From Leptospira fainei serovar Hurstbridge str. BUT 6 (GTDB taxonomy: Bacteria > Spirochaetota > Leptospiria > Leptospirales > Leptospiraceae): a DNA stretch of 64,000 bases. Below, in pieces: positions 20,568 through 29,277 of this stretch. The position numbers and the translations under genes were made by a program. The notes beneath the pieces were generated by a model. That model was not told where the DNA came from, searched no databases, and saw only the letters and a program-made list of their open reading frames with translations. Location of the stretch: the NCBI RefSeq assembly GCF_000306235.2, contig NZ_AKWZ02000003.1, positions 372,001 to 436,000 on the forward strand, read 5' to 3'. Position 1 is the stretch's first letter. Each line of letters opens with the position of its first letter.

Positions 20568-22336
20568 TTCCGATCCTAGGCCTTTTAATCCATTGTGCTC
20601 AGGATACAAAGAACGATTTTCTATTTCATTGGATTGATAATGGCGGTTATCCGGCGGCTTATTTCTCCTATCCCGGTCGTTTTACTCCGGTGGGTAAAAA
20701 AAGGAACGTTAAAGATGCAATTCTCCGTTTAATCGAGGAAACTCGCTTCTCACTTTACCTTCATATTTACTCGTTCGACGATCCGGAGATAGAAGACGCA
20801 ATACTCTCTGCTGTAAAGAGAGGCGTACGTTTGGAAATCATGGGAGAATTCGGGAAAACATATCCGAGTTCGTTTTCCAAATACCTTCGCTACTGGAAGG
20901 GAACCGGATTACAACATACTAAAGTCTTAGTTTCGGATGGAAGGCTGGTATTTATAGGGACAGGTAACTTTACTTACTACGGTTTGGAACGGGATAATAA
21001 TGGATACGTCCTATTTACTCTAAGAGAATCTGAACAGGAAAAATTTCATTCATTTCTGCGAGAAGAGTATCCTTTTCCGAAGCTTTTCCTTCAAGACATG
21101 GAGTTCTGGAATTCTCCGAACAATGGCAGAATCATACAGCACGTTCTAACTGAATCCGTCCGGAAAGCTACACGACAGACAAAATTCCTGATTTTCGATC
21201 ACTACGATCCGGTTCTAAGTCTTGAGTTTTCTCTTTTTAACAAGAGAGGAGGAGAGATTGAAGGCATCTACGATCGTCCAGTGGATCCCGAAGGAATTCA
21301 GTTATCGGCTTTAAACGGAGTGAGAATTTTAGAAGACGGTAACGAAGACCGTCTGGACGATCCATCTTTCGGTAAGGGGGGATTATTGCATCATAAAACC
21401 ATGGTGGTCGATTCTTCAACGCTGCTTACCGGGTCTTTTAATTATTCGGTAAGCGCTCGGGACACGAATCGTGAAATTTTGATGCGGACTAGCAATCCAT
21501 ACTTAGTTAGAGAGTTCGAATTCGAGCATTTACGAATTCAAAAAATTGCAAACTCGTTACAAATGTTTTATGGAAATCCGGAGAATTCCGAAATTTTCCT
21601 AAACGGAGATCGATCCGGATTTTGTCGGACAGATTCGGGCGAGCGAGAATTTCTTTTGGATATAGGCGATTCCTGGATGCGCTGGAAATTATATTATAAA
21701 TTCGGAATTGCGGAAACCTGTAAAAATATTAACAATTTTGAAATCGCCAGTATGAGGTTATTCGGAGGAAAATTCGAATTTCCCGCAGAAGCGGCTTCCT
21801 TTTTTCCGTTTTTCCTATCCGATAGATTCGGCAATAAATTGACTTCGAGCGCCGGTTCGGAGAATGGCAGAGAATTTCTATCAATCCTGGGTAAACCGTT
21901 ACTTTTTCTACGGCCGGAAGCTTTTTTGCCGAACGAATCCGCTTGGATCTGGAAAAGCACGGATAATAAGATTCTTGAAAGTCTTTCCTCAAGCAGATAC
22001 GCAAACTCAGTCTGGGTCATTAGTAGAGGTAAGCTTCCGTTCAAAAGTAAACTCATTTCGAACGATAACCTCTTTCGAACGAGCGATTCTTTGCCTACGG
22101 GCAGTGGCGCAGTACTAATCGATTACGGCGAATTTTCGGTGTTGTTTTGTTTTAAATCGGAAACCTCCAAACTTTCCTGGACGGAGGAATTAATGGATGC
22201 AGCATACGAGGTGACTAGACCAATCCCTTTTCCGGAAAATAATCGGCGAATAGTAGAAGATACCGATCGTTCTTTTTTTTCGATTCCGGGATTACCGCAC
22301 CGAAGGAGGGATCGTCTTTGCGTCATCGGAATGTGA
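20552..22336 (+). CDS. phospholipase D-like lipoprotein with two HKD motifs
   Basis: A 594-aa predicted lipoprotein: GLLIHC puts Cys15 after a short hydrophobic segment, matching the relaxed spirochaete lipobox Leu-x-x-Cys, though His at -1 is unusual. Two complete HKD catalytic motifs form one PLD active site: H122-x-K124-x4-D129 with GTGNFTYYG after it, and H280-x-K282-x4-D287 with TGSFNYSVSARDTNRE. PLD-fold enzymes hydrolyse phosphodiesters of lipids or nucleic acids; the second motif is of the kind also seen in Nuc-type nucleases. Residues ~350-594 match nothing I know. The gene overlaps the barrel gene by 16 bases upstream and, tail to tail, the O-antigen ligase-like gene by 45 bases. 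Confidence 0.82.
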   Translation: MRTKIIPILGLLIHCAQDTKNDFLFHWIDNGGYPAAYFSYPGRFTPVGKKRNVKDAILRLIEETRFSLYLHIYSFDDPEIEDAILSAVKRGVRLEIMGEFGKTYPSSFSKYLRYWKGTGLQHTKVLVSDGRLVFIGTGNFTYYGLERDNNGYVLFTLRESEQEKFHSFLREEYPFPKLFLQDMEFWNSPNNGRIIQHVLTESVRKATRQTKFLIFDHYDPVLSLEFSLFNKRGGEIEGIYDRPVDPEGIQLSALNGVRILEDGNEDRLDDPSFGKGGLLHHKTMVVDSSTLLTGSFNYSVSARDTNREILMRTSNPYLVREFEFEHLRIQKIANSLQMFYGNPENSEIFLNGDRSGFCRTDSGEREFLLDIGDSWMRWKLYYKFGIAETCKNINNFEIASMRLFGGKFEFPAEAASFFPFFLSDRFGNKLTSSAGSENGREFLSILGKPLLFLRPEAFLPNESAWIWKSTDNKILESLSSSRYANSVWVISRGKLPFKSKLISNDNLFRTSDSLPTGSGAVLIDYGEFSVLFCFKSETSKLSWTEELMDAAYEVTRPIPFPENNRRIVEDTDRSFFSIPGLPHRRRDRLCVIGM

Positions 22337-23644
22337 AGACTCCCATTCTCCACGAACGAATAAGCCTAGGATAAGCCAAAATAAGATAACAACTTCATCG
22401 TCTTGAAAATAACACTGAAATAGTCCGGAAACAAAGAATCCGAATATGCCGTAATAAAAGATGATCCGATTCAGGGATTGCTTGGATTGAAGGAGAAAAA
22501 AGGAAAAAAGCGCCGCAATTGATAGGTAAATAAGTAGGCTCGGGGCTCCGAAGACGGATGCAAAATGGAAATAGTCGTTATGCGCGTGTCCTTTTTGAGT
22601 AACCTCATAAAAATAGGCGAGCTCGGGGTAGGTTTCCGAATGTTCCATCCTGACCTTTTCAATGGATCGATTATAATTGCCTGGTCCGACTCCTATGATC
22701 GGGTGAGCTGCGATTAGAGGAAAGGTAGAATCCCAGATGAACGTTCTACCGGAGTCAGTATGCTTTTCCTTACCGAAGATGGGTCCTAACACTTTTTTTC
22801 CCGCCGGACTGAAGGCGAGCCCTAGGCCCAATAAAATAGAAATCGTAAAAAATGCGATTCCACCGCGTATTAGGTAAGCGCTCGGTAATTCCTTACGAAT
22901 CCAAAATAGATGCAAAGCCCCTAGTAAAATCGAGCAAAACGCACCGATCAGGCTAGAACGAGCCTGATTTAATAGACAAACAAATACATACAGAAACAGA
23001 AAGAGGCCGCTTTGTAAAATTATCTTTTTGTTTCCGGATCCCAGATCTTTTAAAAAGCGAAATACTGCGAACCCTGAAAAGAACTGGAGTAGTCCCCCGA
23101 ACGTCAAATGTGTATTCATTAACCCGATGGAAATATAGAGAGGAATGTTTGCAAAAGTCCCCAGAGGATGGGTAAATTTGTACGCACTGGATTCCTTGTA
23201 TAAATCGCTAATCAATCTGGATAGTCTAACGGGAGAAAAACCGCCTATGATTCCGGTAAAAATTAATACTAGGAAAAGAACCACTAATCCTGTAAATGCT
23301 TTGGGGATATCGTCCTCTTTTAAGAACCAAACCGATAGAAATCCGAAGAATAGAAAAAAGTCTTTTAGCTCGCTATTGAACGCTCGCTTTAAATAGAATT
23401 CATCTTCGCCGGATAAGAAATGAACGAGGAAATCTAGAAAATACCAAACAAAGAGGGCTATGCAGAGATAAAAAATCTGATGCTTTGGAAACCAATTTGA
23501 AACAGGTCGAGAACGAATTGTATGGCATAGCCCGAAGCAAAAAGCGAGCACGAGAAACGTTTGGCTTATGCTAACGGAAACGCCGATCGTACAGAACGTA
23601 GCAATTAGACAAAATACATGCGCCTTACGTAAGAATTCGGTCAT
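22292..23644 (-). CDS. O-antigen ligase family (Wzy/WaaL-like) membrane protein
   Basis: Polytopic membrane protein with about ten to twelve hydrophobic segments and the conserved periplasmic loop of the WaaL/Wzy family (HPIIGVGPGNYNRS, then HAHNDYFHFASVFGAPSLLIYL). Members ligate or polymerise lipid-linked glycans such as O-antigen on the outer face of the inner membrane. The start at 23644 (MTEFLRKAH) places the first helix at the N-terminus. The frame extends to 23764, but those extra 40 residues look non-coding and would leave only ten bases before the divergent glycosyltransferase. The 3' end overlaps the convergent phospholipase D-like gene by 45 bases. Confidence 0.85.
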   Translation of the reverse strand: MTEFLRKAHVFCLIATFCTIGVSVSISQTFLVLAFCFGLCHTIRSRPVSNWFPKHQIFYLCIALFVWYFLDFLVHFLSGEDEFYLKRAFNSELKDFFLFFGFLSVWFLKEDDIPKAFTGLVVLFLVLIFTGIIGGFSPVRLSRLISDLYKESSAYKFTHPLGTFANIPLYISIGLMNTHLTFGGLLQFFSGFAVFRFLKDLGSGNKKIILQSGLFLFLYVFVCLLNQARSSLIGAFCSILLGALHLFWIRKELPSAYLIRGGIAFFTISILLGLGLAFSPAGKKVLGPIFGKEKHTDSGRTFIWDSTFPLIAAHPIIGVGPGNYNRSIEKVRMEHSETYPELAYFYEVTQKGHAHNDYFHFASVFGAPSLLIYLSIAALFSFFLLQSKQSLNRIIFYYGIFGFFVSGLFQCYFQDDEVVILFWLILGLFVRGEWESSHSDDAKTIPPSVR

Positions 23645-23774
23645 CGGAAGAAATGCCTGTAACAGAATGTAAATTCGCGCTTCCTTGTAAATTCGATTAT
23701 TTTTCCCGACATAAAGTAGAATGGAGTGGAAAAATCCCTCCTTTGAATGAGATTGGTTCCCCATCAGGGCTACG

Positions 23775-25070
23775 ATGAAAATCCTTTATTTTTCGGACAC
23801 ATTCCTACCTAAAGTCGACGGGGTTGCAATCTCGATGCGGAATTTCGCCGAGTTGCTTGCCGAGAGAGGGCATGAATTTTTGATATGCTGTCCCAAATAC
23901 GGAGATGGGGACTTCGATCGGATGGGGGATCATATTCGCATAGAACGATTTCGTAGCGGATATTTGCCTAGTTATCCGGATATTAAAGTCGTTTTACCTT
24001 CTCCGGCAAAAATTAAAAGAATTATCAAAGAATTCCAGCCGGACTTAGTTCATATTCATACCCCGGGGCTACTCGGTTTGTACGGAATTAATGCTACGGA
24101 ACGATACGGTATACCGAGCATCGGAACCTATCACACTCTGATGTCCGAACAAGACATGTATTTATCCTTATACAGGCTTTTGAAGTTAGATAAACTGTTT
24201 ATGAGAGTCGGCAAGCTGAATAAAAAACTGCGTATTAAGGATTTGATAAAATTCGAGAAGTTCGACAAATTCAATATCCGGAAAAAAATCATACTCAAGA
24301 TCACGAACAATTTGTACGATCGATGCGATCTGATTATCTCTCCCTCCCATCTCATAAAAAAGCAGCTGGAGGAGTTCGGGATTAAAAAGCCTGTCGCCGT
24401 GATTTCGAACGGATTGGACCTATCCGAATTCAAAGGACTCCCTAAAAAATTGGAAGGAAGTCCGAAACTTCTGCACGTAGGAAGAATTTCCTACGAGAAA
24501 AACTGCGACGTAATCATTAATTCCTTTAAATTGATTAAGGATTCGCTTCCGGATGCGACATTAACGATCATAGGCGACGGTCCGGCTCTCGCATCCTTAA
24601 AATTGCAGTCTGAAAAACTCGGAATAGAGAAGTCGGTCTTCTTTAAGGGGTTTATCGATCGGAAGGATTTACCTAAGGAATATCCGAATTACGATTTATT
24701 TTTAACCGCGTCCACTATGGAAACTCAAGGTTTGGTGATCTTAGAATCAATAGCCTGCGGTTTGCCGGCGGTGGGCGTGGATTCCTTTGCCATTCCAGAA
24801 TTGATCCATGATTCTAAAAACGGTTATATCGCAAAGCCATTCGATGTGAAAGATATAGCTGAGAAATCGGTTAAGATCCTTAAAGATCCCGAGTTATTTG
24901 CCGCATTTTCGATAGAATCGATTAGGATCGCGCAAAGCCATGAAATCAAAGCATGCGTCGATAGAACTGAAGAAGTGTATAAAGCTGTCGCCGAGTTAAA
25001 AGGGAAGAAAAAAAGTCCTTCGCTTTTTAATATGATTTTTTCACTGGATCCGTTCGGTCTATTCGGTTAA
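23775..25070 (+). CDS. family 4 glycosyltransferase (GT-B)
   Basis: Retaining GT-B glycosyltransferase of 431 aa. The N-terminal acceptor domain has [20 protein letters not shown] and [13 protein letters not shown]. The C-terminal donor domain has [26 protein letters not shown] and the E-x7-E type motif in [20 protein letters not shown]. This architecture is shared by mannosyl- and glucosyltransferases acting on lipids or oligosaccharides, such as PimB-like and diacylglycerol glucosyltransferases; the donor sugar cannot be read. A Lys-rich insert around residues 130-180 could bind membrane. It diverges from the O-antigen ligase-like gene. Confidence 0.9.
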   Translation: MKILYFSDTFLPKVDGVAISMRNFAELLAERGHEFLICCPKYGDGDFDRMGDHIRIERFRSGYLPSYPDIKVVLPSPAKIKRIIKEFQPDLVHIHTPGLLGLYGINATERYGIPSIGTYHTLMSEQDMYLSLYRLLKLDKLFMRVGKLNKKLRIKDLIKFEKFDKFNIRKKIILKITNNLYDRCDLIISPSHLIKKQLEEFGIKKPVAVISNGLDLSEFKGLPKKLEGSPKLLHVGRISYEKNCDVIINSFKLIKDSLPDATLTIIGDGPALASLKLQSEKLGIEKSVFFKGFIDRKDLPKEYPNYDLFLTASTMETQGLVILESIACGLPAVGVDSFAIPELIHDSKNGYIAKPFDVKDIAEKSVKILKDPELFAAFSIESIRIAQSHEIKACVDRTEEVYKAVAELKGKKKSPSLFNMIFSLDPFGLFG

Positions 25071-25079
25071 TAGCCGAAT
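25061..25079. terminator. possible bidirectional stem-loop between convergent genes
   Basis: Seven-base arms (ATTCGGT/GCCGAAT, one T-G pair) flank a five-base loop. The stem covers the stop of the GT4 gene and ends at the last base before the GT9 gene. The T-run after it is weak on both strands, so termination is only suggested by its position. Confidence 0.35.
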
Positions 25080-26138
25080 TTAAAAGAGAGTATTGATATT
25101 TATAATCACATTGATACGTTTGATAACGTCCTCTGGCGTGATCCACTCCATACACGCAAAGTCCTTTCTAAAGCAGGTCGTATTTCCGTAAATGCTGCAT
25201 GGTCGACAAGCAAGGTCCTCTATTTGCAGAACGCCGGTATCTTCCTGACCAAAAGGCGCAAAGCCCGAATACGGATGAGTCGTTCCGAAGAGCGCGACGA
25301 CAGGACGCTTTAGAAGAGCTGCGATGTGAATGTTGGACGAATCCATCCCTATGATTACGTCCATTCTTTCCATGATTCCGAGTTCTCCTCGTATTCCGAG
25401 TTTTCCTCCGGAGACGATCGTCATCGATTGATCGCCGTTTCTCCATTCTTCCATGATGGAGGCTTCTTGCGACGATCCGAATAAGAAAATCCTAATATTC
25501 GGAAATTCTTCCTTGAGTAGTTTAAGCAGCGCGATGCTTTTTTCATGCGGCCATTCTTTCAGTTTGTGGCCGGCAAATGGCGCGTATCCGACCCAAAGGC
25601 CCTCTTTTTTATCGATCTTTCTGGAAAGCAGAAAATCCTTCGCAAAAATTTTGGATTCCGGATCCACGTTTATCCAAGGTCCTTTGCGAACGGAAGCGGG
25701 GTATCCCGCCTTATCGAATACCTTCAAGTATCGATCAACCGTGTGGGGAAGTTTTCGAAGTACTTTTCTATTTCTACGAATCTGCCGTAATTTTTCGCGT
25801 CTGCCTTTCACGATTTGAAAAATCGGCACGCCCCTTAAACGGAAAAATAAACTGATAAATCTGGATCTTACGCTCGAGTGTAAATCGACTATTTTCTCGT
25901 AAGGACCCAGCTTGTTCAGCTCCCGAAATAATCGGTAAAGGCCCATAATTCCCCTGTATTTCTTAAGATTAATTCCGATTACGTGAACGTTCGGAATATT
26001 ATAGAAAAAGGGGGCGTAATTTCCCCGAGTCACCACCGTCAGCTGGATATTCGTATATTTGGCAACGACAGCTATTAAAGCCGGCGCCATTAGAGCGACG
26101 TCTCCCATTGCCGAAAAACGAAGAACAAGAAGGTTCAT
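25080..26138 (-). CDS. family 9 glycosyltransferase (heptosyltransferase-like)
   Basis: GT9-type GT-B transferase of 352 aa. The start LVLRFSAMGDVALMAPAL is the typical heptosyltransferase N-terminus with the catalytic Asp. VGYAPFAGHKLKEWP and the C-terminal MDSSNIHIAALLKRPVVALFGTTHP are the ADP-heptose-binding blocks. It presumably adds a heptose-like sugar to lipopolysaccharide core. The ATG overlaps the stop of the upstream DUF4254 gene (ATGA), so the two are translationally coupled. It converges on the GT4 gene. Confidence 0.9.
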   Translation of the reverse strand: MNLLVLRFSAMGDVALMAPALIAVVAKYTNIQLTVVTRGNYAPFFYNIPNVHVIGINLKKYRGIMGLYRLFRELNKLGPYEKIVDLHSSVRSRFISLFFRLRGVPIFQIVKGRREKLRQIRRNRKVLRKLPHTVDRYLKVFDKAGYPASVRKGPWINVDPESKIFAKDFLLSRKIDKKEGLWVGYAPFAGHKLKEWPHEKSIALLKLLKEEFPNIRIFLFGSSQEASIMEEWRNGDQSMTIVSGGKLGIRGELGIMERMDVIIGMDSSNIHIAALLKRPVVALFGTTHPYSGFAPFGQEDTGVLQIEDLACRPCSIYGNTTCFRKDFACMEWITPEDVIKRINVIININTLF

Positions 26139-26737
26139 GCTTTTTTGGTATACAAAGAAGGATTAAGATTCTTATCGTTGTACATTTTCATTTGACGATA
26201 AACTTTATAATATTTCTCGCCTTTGGACAGATCGTCCAAAATCTCATCCAGGCAAATCGACAAATCTTTCCGTTGCTCAAGGAGAATACTTAGTTTCGTT
26301 TTACAAGCTTCGATATGCGCATATGAGGCGTCCGTCCGACGGGTTTGCTCTTCCATATGATAGATTTTGAGTTCTAAAATACTCATCCGATCTATCAACC
26401 AGGCCGGAGTCTCCGAATTCATGCGGGCGTTCGGTTTGCGAGGAACATCCTGAAAGCGGGATGAAATAAAATCGTCGATTAACTCGACAGTATCCGTTCT
26501 TTCTTGATTTAAAGCGTCTATCTGACGCTTAAACTGAACGAGATTTGAATCCGGCAAATCCGGTCGTCGGATTTCGTCTTCAACATGCCATTGTACCGTA
26601 TCAATTTGGTTCTTTTTATAGAATAAATGTTCTAAACTGGCCGAGGGGTAGGGGTTTTCTGATAAGGATTCGCTTACATGCCAATCTTGGATGGATTTTT
26701 GAAAAATCGAAACAACGGAGGCTGAATCTAACTGCAT
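26135..26737 (-). CDS. DUF4254 domain protein
   Basis: A 200-aa, mostly helical, charged protein. The segments IDALNQERTDTVELID and PAWLIDRMSILELKIYHMEEQ, with an Asn/Thr-Pro lead-in, match my memory of the DUF4254 family, whose members occur next to LPS glycosyltransferases. It has no signal peptide or membrane segment, so it is cytoplasmic. No catalytic motif can be named. Its stop overlaps the GT9 start by four bases, suggesting it works with that enzyme in LPS core assembly. Upstream, a 135-base gap separates it from the divergent patatin gene. Confidence 0.78.
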   Translation of the reverse strand: MQLDSASVVSIFQKSIQDWHVSESLSENPYPSASLEHLFYKKNQIDTVQWHVEDEIRRPDLPDSNLVQFKRQIDALNQERTDTVELIDDFISSRFQDVPRKPNARMNSETPAWLIDRMSILELKIYHMEEQTRRTDASYAHIEACKTKLSILLEQRKDLSICLDEILDDLSKGEKYYKVYRQMKMYNDKNLNPSLYTKKA

Positions 26738-26872
26738 CGGAGCTAGAATTTCCCTTTAAACTCAGAAATCAAGAGATTTCCAGCCGGAAACCAAACACCT
26801 TTACGTTCGTATTTCATTCTCGATACGAGATAGGCTTTACAAATCGTTAGAGGGGCCGTAGGATTTGCCGGA

Positions 26873-28633
26873 ATGATACGTTTCGTCCCTCCCGAAGCAT
26901 TGCAATTTCTTGCCTCAATTCCATTATTTAAAAGTCTCCCGCGAAAGTTTCTCGTTCAAATTTATAAGCATATCGAAGAACGAAATATTTATAACCATGA
27001 TGTCATCTATTATAAGGGAGAGATTTCTAAGGAGCTGTATCTAATACGACATGGCGAGGTCATGGTCACTTTGGGGGAAGCCGGACAAACCGTTCGATAC
27101 TTAGGTGAAGGGGATATTTTTGCCGAAAACAGCGTTTTAACCAGGTCCGTGCATTCAGGTTCAGCAACGGCAGTTTTGGATACTCTTCTGTACGTATTGG
27201 ACGGCGAATACTTCCTCCGATTGGCTGCAAAGGAAAAGATCTTATCTCAAAATCTAATGCGCCTCATGGGAATCCGCATGCGCGAAGTAATCGAAGGAGT
27301 GATCAAGAACCCGTCGGTTCCGCGAAGATTGATCTGCCATATTCCAACCGAAGAGATCGAGGACTTTAAACATCATCTAGATTCTATCGTCGAAACAGGG
27401 AGACGATCGCACGAAGGAAATGTCTCTCTTTTCAAGATCGATACGTTCAAAGATAAATCGTTATCCGACATGATTCGGATGATTTCCCAGCTTAGAAAAA
27501 AATCACCGGTTCTCCATATCTATTTTCGTACTCCGAGCATAATGCCGGAATTTGATAAGGTCGTGCAACAATGCGATCAAATAGTCTTTTGGGAGGACAA
27601 TCCTGAAAGGAACGTAAAGCAAAAAACCGAAATCATCGATTATTGGAAACCTCGAATACGTAATTACGACGGACGCACATCGAAGATCGTCGTTTCCGAT
27701 AAAGCGATCCATCATGAAGATAAAAGTACCAATCAAAGGATTTTCTATAAAGGCGAGACTTTTGCAAGATATTTGGTTTCTAAAACTAGAGGATTGGCTC
27801 TGGGCGGCGGCGGCGCTAGAGCCTTGGCTCACGTCGGGCTATTGAAAGTTTTAGAAAGGGAGGGGATCAGATTCGATTATGTTTCGGGATCTTCCTTCGG
27901 CGCGGTAATAGCCGCATTATATGCCAGAGGAGAAAGCGCGGACTCTATCTACAAAATGATCAGTAAATTCTTCGGTGGAATCGATAAGCCGTTTGATCCC
28001 ACCATTCCGTTAATTTCCTTCTTTAAGGGAAAAAAGATGCTGCGAATGTTGAAGGACGCATTCGGCTCGCAATTGATCGAGGACCTAAAAATTCCGTTTG
28101 TGACCTCCGCCGTGGATTTGCATAGCGGACAGGAGTATGTAATGGATCAGGGCCCGATTTGGGAGGCCCTTGCATCTGCGATGAGTTTACCCGGGATGTT
28201 CCCGCCGGTATTTAAAGGAGACCATCTTTTAATCGACGGAGGCGTAATCAACAATGTTCCCGATAACTTGATACGCAAAAGAGGGGCCGACGTAATCCTT
28301 TCGGTAAACGTTTCTCCATTGCGCGACGATGCGATCGTCCGCCTTTTGGAAGACCGTAAAGTGACCGGGAAATCCTTCTTTAAAAATCTTTGGGAGGACG
28401 TTACGTATCCTCCTATTTTAAAGATTATGGCTAGAGCAATAACTCTTGAAGGACGAGAGATTACCAAACTTAGAAAAGAGAAAATGGATCTTTTCGTGAA
28501 TATGCATATCGAAGAATTCGCCTTCACCGATTTCGGACGATATAAGGAAGTGATAAAGAAAGGCGAGTTGGAAGCCGAGGCTGCCACAAAGGAAATCCGG
28601 GAATTATTCTTTCCCTCCGAACGGAAAAAATGA
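26873..28633 (+). CDS. patatin-like phospholipase with N-terminal cyclic-nucleotide-binding-type domain
   Basis: A 586-aa NTE-like architecture. Residues ~15-135 form a CAP_ED cyclic-nucleotide-binding fold (YYKGEISKELYLIRHGEV, RYLGEGDIFAENSVL). A linker domain follows to ~300. The patatin hydrolase contains the oxyanion loop LGGGGARALAHVG near 310, the nucleophile motif GSSFGAV with its Ser near 340, and the catalytic DGG of LIDGGVINNVPDN near 456. It should hydrolyse phospholipids or lysophospholipids. The phosphate-binding cassette has SVHSGSATAV where cAMP receptors keep an Arg, so the ligand may not be a cyclic nucleotide. No signal peptide is seen. It stands alone on the plus strand. 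Confidence 0.9.
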   Translation: MIRFVPPEALQFLASIPLFKSLPRKFLVQIYKHIEERNIYNHDVIYYKGEISKELYLIRHGEVMVTLGEAGQTVRYLGEGDIFAENSVLTRSVHSGSATAVLDTLLYVLDGEYFLRLAAKEKILSQNLMRLMGIRMREVIEGVIKNPSVPRRLICHIPTEEIEDFKHHLDSIVETGRRSHEGNVSLFKIDTFKDKSLSDMIRMISQLRKKSPVLHIYFRTPSIMPEFDKVVQQCDQIVFWEDNPERNVKQKTEIIDYWKPRIRNYDGRTSKIVVSDKAIHHEDKSTNQRIFYKGETFARYLVSKTRGLALGGGGARALAHVGLLKVLEREGIRFDYVSGSSFGAVIAALYARGESADSIYKMISKFFGGIDKPFDPTIPLISFFKGKKMLRMLKDAFGSQLIEDLKIPFVTSAVDLHSGQEYVMDQGPIWEALASAMSLPGMFPPVFKGDHLLIDGGVINNVPDNLIRKRGADVILSVNVSPLRDDAIVRLLEDRKVTGKSFFKNLWEDVTYPPILKIMARAITLEGREITKLRKEKMDLFVNMHIEEFAFTDFGRYKEVIKKGELEAEAATKEIRELFFPSERKK

Positions 28634-28638
28634 GATTT

Positions 28639-29271
28639 TCATGGAAACGAAGCGATAATAGCTTCCTGCAATTTATCGGATAATTTTCTCCAGGAAGATT
28701 TCCATTCATCGCTTCCTTTAGGACCCACTCGATTCGTGAGAGAGAAGATGGCGGTTAAGGGAATGGTAAAACTTTCCGCTACCTTAGCGAGTCCGAAAAC
28801 TTCCATATTTTCCAAGCCTATGTCTTCGGTTTTTAAACGTTCGGTAGCTCGGGGGCTAAGGTCTTCTAACGTTACCGAACCGGTCCCATTTGCAGTAGAT
28901 TCGAAAAAGCCGTTGCCTATCGCAGGAATTTCGAATGCCGTAAATTCCAGTTTTAGCTTTAGAAACTCCGGTACGCGTATTTTCTTATCCAGATAGGCGA
29001 TTTCGTAATTCGTAAATACTCTGGAAAGCCCCAGCTTTCCTTCCCATTCTTTTCGGGCAACCCACGGATACACTCCCGCCGAACCTAAGAAAATAATCGA
29101 TTTGGGTGGATGTTCCTTATTTTCCAAGAGAAAAGATTGTAGGCGGAGCGCCGCATTTAAGTTTCCCACTCCGGTCTCTAAGACCCAAAATCGCTCTTCG
29201 GATTGCAGCTTGTCTATTTCTCCGGTAAAGGCTCCGCAAAAAAGGATTTCTCGATTTTTCATTTTCGCCAT
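28639..29271 (-). CDS. purine/nucleoside phosphorylase superfamily protein (MTA/SAH nucleosidase or futalosine hydrolase-like)
   Basis: PNP/UDP-phosphorylase fold of 210 aa. Visible blocks are ETGVGNLNAALRLQSF, IIFLGSAGVYP and the late ENMEVFGLAKVAE, which corresponds to the substrate-ribose-binding Met-Glu segment of nucleosidases (ME-x-x-x). The overall spacing resembles MTA/SAH nucleosidase and futalosine hydrolase; I cannot decide between them and no other menaquinone gene is near. It is the last gene of a minus-strand run after argC and the acyl-CoA ligase, six bases behind the latter. Confidence 0.72.
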   Translation of the reverse strand: MAKMKNREILFCGAFTGEIDKLQSEERFWVLETGVGNLNAALRLQSFLLENKEHPPKSIIFLGSAGVYPWVARKEWEGKLGLSRVFTNYEIAYLDKKIRVPEFLKLKLEFTAFEIPAIGNGFFESTANGTGSVTLEDLSPRATERLKTEDIGLENMEVFGLAKVAESFTIPLTAIFSLTNRVGPKGSDEWKSSWRKLSDKLQEAIIASFP

Positions 29272-29277
29272 ATCGAT

